From: Sulfurirhabdus autotrophica
GTDB lineage: Bacteria > Pseudomonadota > Gammaproteobacteria > Burkholderiales > SMCO01
DNA length: 54,179 nt
Assembly (NCBI RefSeq): GCF_004346685.1
Contig: NZ_SMCO01000021.1
Location: 1 to 54,179, forward strand
Direction: 5' to 3'
Below are positions 30,757 to 38,453 of the stretch, piece by piece; within the stretch, counting starts at the first letter, position 1; every line of letters starts with the position of its first letter. Both the position numbers and the translations under genes were made by a program. The notes beneath the pieces are model-generated. The model did no database searches. It saw nothing but the letters and a program-made list of their open reading frames with translations, and was not told where the DNA came from.

Positions 30757-31968
30757 TTAAATGTTGTGGCGCAATGCATCCACAACCAATAAGCGTGAAG
30801 CCCGGCGCGCTGGCAATACCGCAGCCACGATGGCTGCCAGCGCGCCAATCAGCATCGCCGTTGCCACTACCCACGGCACCAGGCGAATGGTAGCAATGTA
30901 ACCAATATTTGAACCAGGGGGAGGAGGCATAGGGAGGCCAAAACCCGATATCGTTACAGCAAGCCCGATGCCGATAACCACGCCAAGAAAACTCCCAATC
31001 AGGCCAAGCAAAGCATTCTCGAGCAAAACCAGCTTAAAAAGCTGGCTTCGGCGTAACCCAACTGCAAGCAAGGTACCAAACTCACCCGTTCGTTCGTACA
31101 CCACCATATTAATGGTGCTGGCTACACTCAAAACCAGCATGACCAGTATAATCGACTGCAATGCGCCAAACTGGCGTCTGTAAAGGGCTTCTGTCTTTTG
31201 ATAAAAATCGGCCAGTTCATACCAGGGTTTTACTGTATATCCAAGGGGAGCCAGCTTGGCTCTGACAGCAGCTGCAACCAAGTCTGTTTTACTGGTATCG
31301 TCCAGCAATACAACCACACTATGTATCGACTGGGTAAACAATAATTCCTGAGCCGCTGGCAGCGAAATCCTTACAGCCCTGTCATCATAATCCTTTGAAA
31401 ATGTTCTAAAAACACCGACAACCTCATATTCAAGCGTATTCAGCGCACCTTCCCGTGTATTCACCATCAAGGTGACAAAACTACCGGGCTTCAACTTCAA
31501 AGCCGCAGCAACACCTTCACCGATTACCATCCCGAATGTGTCTTTTTCTTGCAAAGAGCGACCCGCAACAATCGTTGTTGAGGTACCCAAGCGTGCCTCC
31601 TTGCCTGGCTCCACGCCTTCGCCAATAATGGGTAAATCAGCACGGCCATTATTAGCCAATCCAGAAAAACTGACCCGACTCATCACAGCCTTCACATGCG
31701 GAATAGACTGAACGGCGTCTTGCACTATTTTGGGCTGCGTAATTACGTGCTTCAAAGGATCACCTTGCGCAGAATCCGCAAATCCATTCCGAAAAATCTG
31801 AATATGCCCAATCCGAGAGTGAATAGTTGACTCACGTAACTGTACAAAAACATCTTCAACAAATCCGCCGCTGATAATAATGGCAATCACACCCGTGATA
31901 ATGGCCGCCAGTGTCAACGAAGTGCGTAAGCGATTACGGAAGATATTGCGGAAGGCAAGCTTTAACAT
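30757..31968 (-). CDS. FtsX/LolE-type ABC permease (second of pair)
   Basis: A 403-residue inner-membrane permease of the MacB/FtsX type: one N-terminal transmembrane helix (after L-A-F-R-N-I-F-R-N-R-L-R-T-S), a periplasmic MacB-like domain of about 220 residues, and three C-terminal helices with the conserved G-x-L-L-A-V-G turn. It is presumed to pair with the preceding permease and the FHA-ABC ATPase. The ATG at 31968 fits the family start; the longer frame to 32055 would overlap the neighbour and adds no recognisable sequence. It lies 16 bases after that neighbour. Confidence 0.87.
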   Translation of the reverse strand: MLKLAFRNIFRNRLRTSLTLAAIITGVIAIIISGGFVEDVFVQLRESTIHSRIGHIQIFRNGFADSAQGDPLKHVITQPKIVQDAVQSIPHVKAVMSRVSFSGLANNGRADLPIIGEGVEPGKEARLGTSTTIVAGRSLQEKDTFGMVIGEGVAAALKLKPGSFVTLMVNTREGALNTLEYEVVGVFRTFSKDYDDRAVRISLPAAQELLFTQSIHSVVVLLDDTSKTDLVAAAVRAKLAPLGYTVKPWYELADFYQKTEALYRRQFGALQSIILVMLVLSVASTINMVVYERTGEFGTLLAVGLRRSQLFKLVLLENALLGLIGSFLGVVIGIGLAVTISGFGLPMPPPPGSNIGYIATIRLVPWVVATAMLIGALAAIVAAVLPARRASRLLVVDALRHNI

Positions 31969-31984
31969 AGGGCTTTCGCAGTCC

Positions 31985-33208
31985 TCAGATATTATGTCGC
32001 AAAGCGTTAATAATTTGAAGGCGAGACGCCTTCCATGCTGGATACAAGCCTGCAAGAGCGGTAGTTATAAACGCAATCAGAAACGCATTCATTACTACAT
32101 TTAATGTCACCCGTATTTCTGCCGTGAACCCTCTTTCCATACCAGGCGGCGGGGGCATAGGTATGCCAATAGCTGAGATCAGCTCAGCCAATCCGTAACC
32201 AATTACCAATCCCAACGTAGCCCCAATAAACCCCAGCAAAATTCCTTCAATGGCAAATAGCCGGAGAATCTTTTTTCGTTTAAAGCCAATAGCCAGAAGG
32301 GTACCGATCTCGCCCGTGCGTTCAAGCACGTTCATTACCAGCATGTTGGAAATACTCAGTACAATAATAAAACCTATGATCAGCCGCAATACATTCATCT
32401 GCTTGGAGAACAAGGCTACCGTTTTATTGTAGAAATCCGCTTGTTGGTACCATGGCACGAATTCCAGCTTATTATCTGCTAAAGGAAAGCGTGCTCGGAA
32501 CTGCGCAAGAAACGCATCCGTACGATCAGTTTCATTCAGCAGAACCAACCATGCATGTGCTCCGCTAACACGCAACAATGAGTTCGCAAGCCCGATAGGC
32601 AACCTTAAAGCTGCATCGTCATAGGCTTTGTTTGTGCTGGTAAAAATCCCTGTAACTTTTGCTTCTACAGCGTTCATACCGCCGCCAGAAGCCGTAGCCA
32701 GTAATGCAACGGTATCACCCGGCTTCACATTCAGACTTCGCGCCAATCCGCGTCCCAACAAAACCTCCTTGGCCGTCAAACTGGTTAAATCATGGCCATC
32801 CACAATATGAAGCGCCTTACTTAGCTTCACTTCTTTTTTCGGATCAACACCATCAGCTACAAAAGCGACTGTTGTTTCGCCATGACTAACAAGCCCCGTC
32901 ACTGACAAGCGGGGGGCGACCAGAACAACACCCGGCATAGATTCAATTGCACTACGCTGGGGCAATTTCTCCGGCAAAATAAAAGCATAGGGATTTGCAA
33001 CGCCCGCATTGAGATAGCCTGGGCGCACGACCTGGATGTGACCTAGCTGCGACTGAATGGTACCTTCACGCATCGCCCAAAAAATCCACTGAATAAAGCC
33101 ATCAGCAAGCACCAGGGAAGTGACACCAATAGCAACTGTAAGCAAAGCAGCCATTGCTCGGCGGCGATTTCGAGTGAGATTACGCGCAGCAATCAACAAA
33201 TTAATCAT
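31985..33208 (-). CDS. FtsX/LolC-type ABC permease (first of pair)
   Basis: A 407-residue permease with the same layout as the next gene: M-I-N-L-L-I-A-A-R-N-L-T-R-N-R-R-R before the first helix, a periplasmic domain, then three C-terminal helices (with G-T-L-L-A-I-G-F). Both copies share I-G-x-P-M-P-P-P-P-G near the end and R-L/R-A-S-R-L...A-L-R-H-N-I at the C-terminus. They are therefore diverged paralogues, as LolC and LolE are. Together with the ATPase they would form a heterodimeric extruder acting on lipid or lipoprotein cargo. Confidence 0.88.
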   Translation of the reverse strand: MINLLIAARNLTRNRRRAMAALLTVAIGVTSLVLADGFIQWIFWAMREGTIQSQLGHIQVVRPGYLNAGVANPYAFILPEKLPQRSAIESMPGVVLVAPRLSVTGLVSHGETTVAFVADGVDPKKEVKLSKALHIVDGHDLTSLTAKEVLLGRGLARSLNVKPGDTVALLATASGGGMNAVEAKVTGIFTSTNKAYDDAALRLPIGLANSLLRVSGAHAWLVLLNETDRTDAFLAQFRARFPLADNKLEFVPWYQQADFYNKTVALFSKQMNVLRLIIGFIIVLSISNMLVMNVLERTGEIGTLLAIGFKRKKILRLFAIEGILLGFIGATLGLVIGYGLAELISAIGIPMPPPPGMERGFTAEIRVTLNVVMNAFLIAFITTALAGLYPAWKASRLQIINALRHNI

Positions 33209-33472
33209 GGCTTACCAATACTTATTTTTAGATACGCTCAGACTTCAAACACAATATCTGAATGCGTTATTAAAAGATTGCAGAGTCGAAATTTGAACTA
33301 TTTTAGAATAAGCGCCATATATTATAAAAACACACCATTAGTACATCTAACGCATCATACAACATTATGTTTGCACAGTAGCATTGCTTAATAAAGTGCA
33401 ATTGTCGAACAATATGAGACTTTGGTCTACTCGTACCCTATTATCAATAGAAATGATATAACATTAAAATTC

Positions 33473-35092
33473 ATGTTAGAAAAATTCACAAATCAGCACT
33501 GGGATGTCATCATCGTCGGTACAGGTATGGGTGGAGCCACACTTGGTCACGCACTGGCCAAAGCGGGGAAGCGCGTGCTTTTTTGCGAGAAAGGCAAATT
33601 TCAGGATGCCGCCACAATACTTAAAGGCCTCTACCCCGAAGAGCAGTTCAATCCACCCTCTGTACCGCAACCCATTCATCAACCGCTATTAGCTGATGCT
33701 GGTCGTAACTGGGAAATAGTGACTGACCGAAGCACGGCTAACCCCAAAAGTTATGTTCCGTTTATAGGTGCTGGCACGGGTGGTTCAACTGCATTATATG
33801 GTATGGCGCTGGAACGTTTTTTCCCTCAAGATTTCACCCCTCGCGCTAACCATCCGCTAGCTACAGATAGCAGCCTGCCAGAATCCTGGCCCATCACTTA
33901 CGATGAGCTTGCCCCTTATTATAATGAAGCTGAAGCACTATTCAGAATTCGAGGGGATGTCGACCCCCTGCGTGACCGTCATTTCAATCCGCTGTATCAG
34001 AAGCCGCCTCCAATGACAAAAGGAAGCCACGCGCTTTTCGAGTTTCTGAAAGTGAAAGGGTATCATCCCTATCGCTTGCCCCTTGCTTGTGAATTTAAAG
34101 AAGGCTGCAACTGTTGCCAAGGCTTCCTTTGCCCTTTGCAATGTAAAAACGATAGCAACCGCGTTTGCCTGACCCCAGCTCTTGAAAAATTTGACGCTCA
34201 GCTCCTTGATGAATGCCAGGTCATAAGGCTGGAAGCTACGGCCACGAACATAACAGGTGTGGTCTGTAAGCGGCATGACGAGACATTTACCCTGCGTGCC
34301 ATGATTGTTGTTTTAGCCGCTGGTGCGCTTTACACCCCGGGCATTCTCTTGAATTCCGCTTCAACCCTTTGGCCGCAGGGGATTGCCAACAACTCCGGTA
34401 TGGTTGGCAAAAATTTAATGCGTCATTATGTTGATTTACACCTGCTCAATCTCAAAACTCGTGGTATTGCTGACAACAGATTCAAGGAACTGGCCTTCAA
34501 CGACTTTTATTTTTCAGCAAGCGAAAAACTGGGTTCAGTTCAATCTTTCGGGGCATTACCTCCCGCAAAACTGCTTGCGGAATCTCTCGGACACGATTTA
34601 CAGCATGGCCCGCTACCATTTGTCGGAATTTTTTACAAGCTAATTCAACCAATAATCCAAAAATATCTGGCATATATATTGCCTCGCCGCTTAATTTTAG
34701 CTTCCGTAGTTGAGGATCTCCCTTATACGGACAATCGGGTGGAAATTGACAAAAGCACCGGCCATTTGCAATTGTTTTACAACATTCATCCAGGCGAATT
34801 GAAGCGGATCGAACAAATGCGAAATAAAATGCATCATTTATTCAAGCCCTTCAAACCATTGCTGATTCAGCAAGCAGAAAACAATGAGCGTTTAGCTCAT
34901 GTCTGTGGAACTTGTCGATTTGGAGACGACCCTACCAAAAGCGTCCTGGACAAAAACAACAAAGCTCATGGAGTAGACAATCTATATATTGTCGACGCAT
35001 CATTTTTCCCCTCAAGTGGCGGTATTAATCCAGGTCTCACCATTGCTGCGAATGCGCTGAGGGTAGCGCGAGTTATACAATCACTGTGCTAG
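33473..35092 (+). CDS. GMC-family FAD oxidoreductase
   Basis: A 539-residue flavoprotein. The FAD-binding motif V-I-I-V-G-T-G-M-G-G is at residues 11-20, followed by F-C-E-K-G for the ribose. The C-terminal GMC block reads H-V-C-G-T-C-R-F-G, then D-N-L-Y-I-V-D-A-S and N-P-G-L-T-I-A-A-N-A. A cysteine-rich patch (C-x7-C-x-C-C-x4-C-x3-C, near residues 205-223) is unusual for simple choline/glucose oxidases and typical of GMC-like dehydrogenases for sterols or alcohols. I use the ATG at 33473; an upstream TTG at 33422 adds 17 unrelated residues. No ribosome site is obvious. Confidence 0.85.
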   Translation: MLEKFTNQHWDVIIVGTGMGGATLGHALAKAGKRVLFCEKGKFQDAATILKGLYPEEQFNPPSVPQPIHQPLLADAGRNWEIVTDRSTANPKSYVPFIGAGTGGSTALYGMALERFFPQDFTPRANHPLATDSSLPESWPITYDELAPYYNEAEALFRIRGDVDPLRDRHFNPLYQKPPPMTKGSHALFEFLKVKGYHPYRLPLACEFKEGCNCCQGFLCPLQCKNDSNRVCLTPALEKFDAQLLDECQVIRLEATATNITGVVCKRHDETFTLRAMIVVLAAGALYTPGILLNSASTLWPQGIANNSGMVGKNLMRHYVDLHLLNLKTRGIADNRFKELAFNDFYFSASEKLGSVQSFGALPPAKLLAESLGHDLQHGPLPFVGIFYKLIQPIIQKYLAYILPRRLILASVVEDLPYTDNRVEIDKSTGHLQLFYNIHPGELKRIEQMRNKMHHLFKPFKPLLIQQAENNERLAHVCGTCRFGDDPTKSVLDKNNKAHGVDNLYIVDASFFPSSGGINPGLTIAANALRVARVIQSLC

Positions 35093-35137
35093 TATGAACA
35101 AAATATTCAACCTCTCAATTTGACGCAAGGTTTATTC

Positions 35138-36013
35138 ATGAATAGCTATGTTTGTGCAATATGCGACCACCACACTCAAAATCCAGGTCCAAATGAATTG
35201 GGCTCATGCCGTGGTAATACAATACGTTTTCGTGATCAGATGTTCCACCTCTGGAAGTGTCCTAAGTGCCATAGCATACATAATGTAGATCCAGTTGATT
35301 TTGCCGATATCTACCATGACTACCCACTTAATAAGCGCAAACTCGACATTTATGCCCGCGGGACATTAAAAAACCTGTTAAAACGTCTTAAAAATGCAGG
35401 GCTTAGTGGAAAATCCGCATCCATACTGGATTATGGTTGCGGGAACGGCGTATTCCTGCAATTCCTGAAAGAAAATGGCTATCATAATATTGTTGGTTAC
35501 GACCCTTTTGTCGAGGAATACAAGCAATTACCAAATAAGCTTCTATTTGATTGTGTTGTAGCAAATGATGTCATTGAGCATGTACCTGATCCACGTGCCA
35601 CAATCAAAGAGTGTGCATCATTAGTCAAACCAGGGGGGCTGCTTTATCTTGGAACAGCTGATTCTGAACCGGTTAACATGAACGATCTTGAGCCACACAT
35701 CATGCGCTTGCACCAACCATTCCATCGCATCATTATCACTCAGGAAAGTTTGCGCCAACTTGCCAAAGAAACAGGGATGGAACTAATTAATGCATATCGC
35801 CGTTCTTATATGGATACCCTGATGCCTTTCTCAAACTACCGCTTTCTAGACGAATTCAACCGGGAACTGGGCCACACTCTGGATTCCGCCCTGGACCCAA
35901 AATCAGCCAGCATCGTTCCTCGAAAGCCAATGCTTCTATTTTATGGGCTCTTTGGGTATTTTTTTCCATCTGCCTATGAACCCGCTGTCATCCTGCGCAA
36001 ACCTGCTATTTAA
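35138..36013 (+). CDS. Class I SAM methyltransferase with N-terminal zinc-ribbon-like Cys pairs
   Basis: A 291-residue protein. An N-terminal ribbon (C-A-I-C near residue 5, C-P-K-C near residue 42) precedes a Rossmann methyltransferase with motif I I-L-D-Y-G-C-G-N-G, then V-A-N-D-V-I-E-H-V-P-D-P, and L-V-K-P-G-G-L-L-Y-L-G. This layout is common in methyltransferases acting on sugars or lipids in surface-polymer loci. The start is the ATG at 35138, with AAGG eight bases upstream. It follows the GMC oxidoreductase by 45 bases and precedes another methyltransferase by 46. Confidence 0.82.
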   Translation: MNSYVCAICDHHTQNPGPNELGSCRGNTIRFRDQMFHLWKCPKCHSIHNVDPVDFADIYHDYPLNKRKLDIYARGTLKNLLKRLKNAGLSGKSASILDYGCGNGVFLQFLKENGYHNIVGYDPFVEEYKQLPNKLLFDCVVANDVIEHVPDPRATIKECASLVKPGGLLYLGTADSEPVNMNDLEPHIMRLHQPFHRIIITQESLRQLAKETGMELINAYRRSYMDTLMPFSNYRFLDEFNRELGHTLDSALDPKSASIVPRKPMLLFYGLFGYFFPSAYEPAVILRKPAI

Positions 36014-36059
36014 GTCCAACAACCAAACCCATCCGCTTGGATATTAAAGGGAGAGCACC

Positions 36060-36662
36060 ATGAAAATGAATTGGGTTGAAAAAATGCTGATGAATAACCC
36101 CATCCGCGCTGCATTTCAAATTTGGTATGAAGTCCCATTGCTTGAGCGACTTGGCGGTCGCACTGAAGGTATGAAAGTGTTGGAAGTAGGTTGTGGGCGA
36201 GGAGTAGGCACTGAACAAATACTGAATCGCTTCGGTGCAAGTTCTGTTTTGGCCATGGATCTGGACCCGGATATGGTGCGCTTGGCCCGTAAGCGTTTAA
36301 TGAAATATCCGGCAGACCGCTTATCTCTCACGGTAGGCGACGTAACGGCTATCCAGGCAGAAGATCAGTCTTTCGATGCTGTATTTGATTTTGCCATTAT
36401 TCACCATGTACCGATATGGCAGGATGCACTCAAGGAAATTCACCGTGTACTCAAACCTGGAGGGCGTTTTTTTTTCCAGGAAGTTACCAGCCATGCGCTG
36501 GAAAAATGGTCATATCAAACGTTTATGGTACATCCAGTAGAAAATCGATTTAGCGGAACTGAGTTTATCAATGAGCTGGAACGACTAGGTATCCAAGTCG
36601 GCACTAAGACAACTGAAAAATATGGCGGAGATTTTGTTTACGGAGTAGGAATAAAAAAATAA
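36060..36662 (+). CDS. Class I SAM methyltransferase
   Basis: A 200-residue methyltransferase of the UbiE/Methyltransf_11 type. Motif I V-L-E-V-G-C-G-R-G is near residue 41, D-L-D-P-D-M-V at the ribose-binding strand, and V-L-K-P-G-G-R-F-F-F-Q-E in the post-motif. The substrate is unknown. The ATG has GGGAGAG eight bases upstream. It is the third gene of a run with the GMC oxidoreductase and the first methyltransferase, and no terminator is visible before the PEP-CTERM promoter region. Confidence 0.85.
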   Translation: MKMNWVEKMLMNNPIRAAFQIWYEVPLLERLGGRTEGMKVLEVGCGRGVGTEQILNRFGASSVLAMDLDPDMVRLARKRLMKYPADRLSLTVGDVTAIQAEDQSFDAVFDFAIIHHVPIWQDALKEIHRVLKPGGRFFFQEVTSHALEKWSYQTFMVHPVENRFSGTEFINELERLGIQVGTKTTEKYGGDFVYGVGIKK

Positions 36663-36694
36663 ATGCCAATAAACTCGATTTAAACACCTCAAAA

Positions 36695-36713
36695 TTGTCG
36701 AAATTTTTTACAC
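36695..36713 (+). promoter_or_regulatory. Candidate PrsR upstream activator site
   Basis: TTGTCGAAATTTTTTACAC lies about 63 bases upstream of a sigma-54 promoter, the usual distance for an enhancer-binding protein site. A nearly identical element occurs at 38261-38280. Each has TGT...ACA ends, so partial dyad symmetry. PrsR, encoded in this window, is the obvious candidate to bind it; that link is inferred. Confidence 0.5.
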
Positions 36714-36775
36714 TCTGCCCTCTTATAAATATTTAAAAACCAATAACATATTGTTTTAAAATAAATATTTTTTTC

Positions 36776-36791
36776 TGGCCTGCTTCTTGCT
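36776..36791 (+). promoter_or_regulatory. Sigma-54 (-24/-12) promoter of the PEP-CTERM gene
   Basis: TGGCCTGCTTCTTGCT matches TGGCNNGN4TTGCW with the diagnostic GG-N10-GC spacing. It lies about 95 bases before the PEP-CTERM start codon. PEP-CTERM genes are known to be driven by RpoN with the PrsK/PrsR pair, both present in this window. Confidence 0.8.
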
Positions 36792-36886
36792 TATTATTTA
36801 TTGCAAGAGGCTCAGTAACTGCCGCTAAATTATTAATGATGTAAAAAAACATCAAACCGAATTAATTTTAATTGGAGGTCAAAACC

Positions 36887-37906
36887 ATGAACATGAGACA
36901 AACAACCATTGCAGCAGCTGTTTTAACTGCACTTACAATTGGCGCTGCTAGCCAGGCTGCAGCGAGCGTTTATGCCCGCTCCTATCTTGATATCAGCAAC
37001 TTGGTAATCTTGCCAGTTACGTTCACTGGCCCTGGTGGAACGCCTGTTGTTAATACAACAGGCGTTAAAGTTGGTAACTACACCTTTTCCGGCCAAAATA
37101 CTGCATCACTGAATAACGGCCCAACAGCGGCCGACACAAAGGTTTGTTCAGGCATATTTGGGGGCGCTACGTCTTGTGGTGCTTCTGGCAACAGACTTGA
37201 CCCATTAGTTGTTAATGCGGCTGGTAGCACAACGATTCAAGGTGAAAATACTTTTACCTTTAACGGTCCAGGTGCTGGTCAATACGCCAACGCCGACGGC
37301 AAACTTTACACTGCTTCTGTTGCAGGTGATGCATCTACTCATACCAGAAACATTGCTGAATCTGAGTTGCAGACCGGTACTGCAGCAGCAGCAGCATCAG
37401 TAATTGATTCCATCACCAAGTTTACCTTCCAATTCAGCACAACAGCAGCAGGTACACTGATGATAGCATTTGATGCTATTCAAAACATGCTGGCATCTAT
37501 TAATGACCCAGCAGGTGCAGCGCATCAAGCTACCGGCACAATGAACACGGAATTAAAGATTTCTAATGATTCCAATCCAGCCGATTTCGTTCTTTACAAT
37601 CCAGATGGTAGCGCTACAACAGGTTGTGTCACAGTTGGCACGAGCTTTTCCTGCTCCGAACAACTTGACCCATTCTCACTGAATACAAGTGTTGCTACCA
37701 GTACTGATGGCACTTCCAGTGCTTTAGTTAATTCTGGTTCTTTCCTAACATTCATCGGACTAATGGGATCAGGTAACTATACCTTTACCTTATCTGAGAA
37801 GAAAAGTACGACTCTATCCAGAGTGCCAGAGCCAGGTATTATGTCTCTGTTAGGCATTGGACTACTTGGAATGGGTTTGGCTTACCGCCGTAAAAACAAT
37901 GCGTAA
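36887..37906 (+). CDS. PEP-CTERM sorting-domain surface protein
   Basis: A 339-residue secreted protein. A signal peptide (hydrophobic stretch around residues 6-27, cleavage after A-A-A-S) is followed by a Gly/Ser/Thr/Ala-rich, low-charge body. It ends in a PEP-CTERM signal: V-P-E-P-G, a hydrophobic helix (I-M-S-L-L-G-I-G-L-L-G-M-G-L-A) and the basic tail Y-R-R-K. An exosortase (not in this window) would cleave at the PEP site. The two Cys pairs in the body could be disulfide-bonded. The ATG at 36887 has GGAGG seven bases upstream. Expression fits a sigma-54/PrsR promoter, and a strong terminator follows. Confidence 0.93.
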   Translation: MNMRQTTIAAAVLTALTIGAASQAAASVYARSYLDISNLVILPVTFTGPGGTPVVNTTGVKVGNYTFSGQNTASLNNGPTAADTKVCSGIFGGATSCGASGNRLDPLVVNAAGSTTIQGENTFTFNGPGAGQYANADGKLYTASVAGDASTHTRNIAESELQTGTAAAAASVIDSITKFTFQFSTTAAGTLMIAFDAIQNMLASINDPAGAAHQATGTMNTELKISNDSNPADFVLYNPDGSATTGCVTVGTSFSCSEQLDPFSLNTSVATSTDGTSSALVNSGSFLTFIGLMGSGNYTFTLSEKKSTTLSRVPEPGIMSLLGIGLLGMGLAYRRKNNA

Positions 37907-37922
37907 TTAAACATTGTTTATG

Positions 37923-37950
37923 AAAAGGCGCAGCTTCGGCTGCGCCTTTT
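37923..37950 (+). terminator. Rho-independent terminator of the PEP-CTERM gene
   Basis: A perfect 12-bp stem (37923-37934 and 37939-37950) with a TTCG tetraloop is followed by further T residues. It lies 17 bases past the stop codon. Confidence 0.95.
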
Positions 37951-38260
37951 TTTATATTCTATATCCAAATAGAAATACCGAATCATTGATTCATAACCAG
38001 GCTTGCTTGTAAACTTAAGTCTAAGCATTTCACCTCACATACCCAACAAATAAGCTACACATCTTGCAGTCCGATAGGCATTTGTACTCTGCCTGTCTGT
38101 TCAACTACGTGGTTAGAATTATTTCACGCTAGAAATCTTCGTAGATAAATGAGTATTAAAAAATACCCAATTAATACCAGACAAAACCAGTTGAATGAAT
38201 TTTTTGAAAAAGACAGGAGCGATTCACTTAATTTTATTACAAAACATTAACATACACTAA

Positions 38261-38280
38261 TTGTCGAAAAAATTTACAAC
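38261..38280. promoter_or_regulatory. Second PrsR-box-like element, without a promoter
   Basis: TTGTCGAAAAAATTTACAAC nearly repeats the element before the PEP-CTERM promoter (36695-36713). No -24/-12 pair is seen on either side, and no gene starts nearby, so it may be a remnant or a decoy/long-range site. Confidence 0.4.
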
Positions 38281-38325
38281 ATACGTATATATGTCTGGAT
38301 TCAATCGGACGACTGATTTTACTTG

Positions 38326-38365
38326 TTGCCATTAAAAGTGATAGCCTCAACACCTTTAATGGCAA
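38326..38365 (-). terminator. Inverted repeat downstream of the prsT operon
   Basis: Perfect 11-bp arms TTGCCATTAAA and TTTAATGGCAA separated by 18 bases, about 90 bases past the last prsT stop on the minus strand. There is no T run, so it may be a weak terminator, a stability hairpin or a protein site. Confidence 0.35.
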
Positions 38366-38453
38366 TCTGAAGAATCAATTCAAGCGCAACCCGTAATATT
38401 AAGAAGGCTGAAATTTACAGCTATTAATACACCATAAAGTTTACGCTGATTTA

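Larger units (their letters stand above)
37951..38453. other. Non-coding gap between the PEP-CTERM gene and the prsT operon end
   Basis: About 500 AT-rich bases with no supported gene. It contains the second TTGTCGAAAAAATTTACA-type element (38261-38280) and a perfect 11-bp inverted repeat at 38326-38336/38355-38365. I found no GG-N10-GC sigma-54 promoter on either strand near the element. Confidence 0.6.

Noticed and set aside
33412-33419. TTGTCGAA upstream of the GMC oxidoreductase, resembling the PrsR box
   Set aside because: The second half (TTTACA) is absent and no GG-N10-GC promoter lies downstream.
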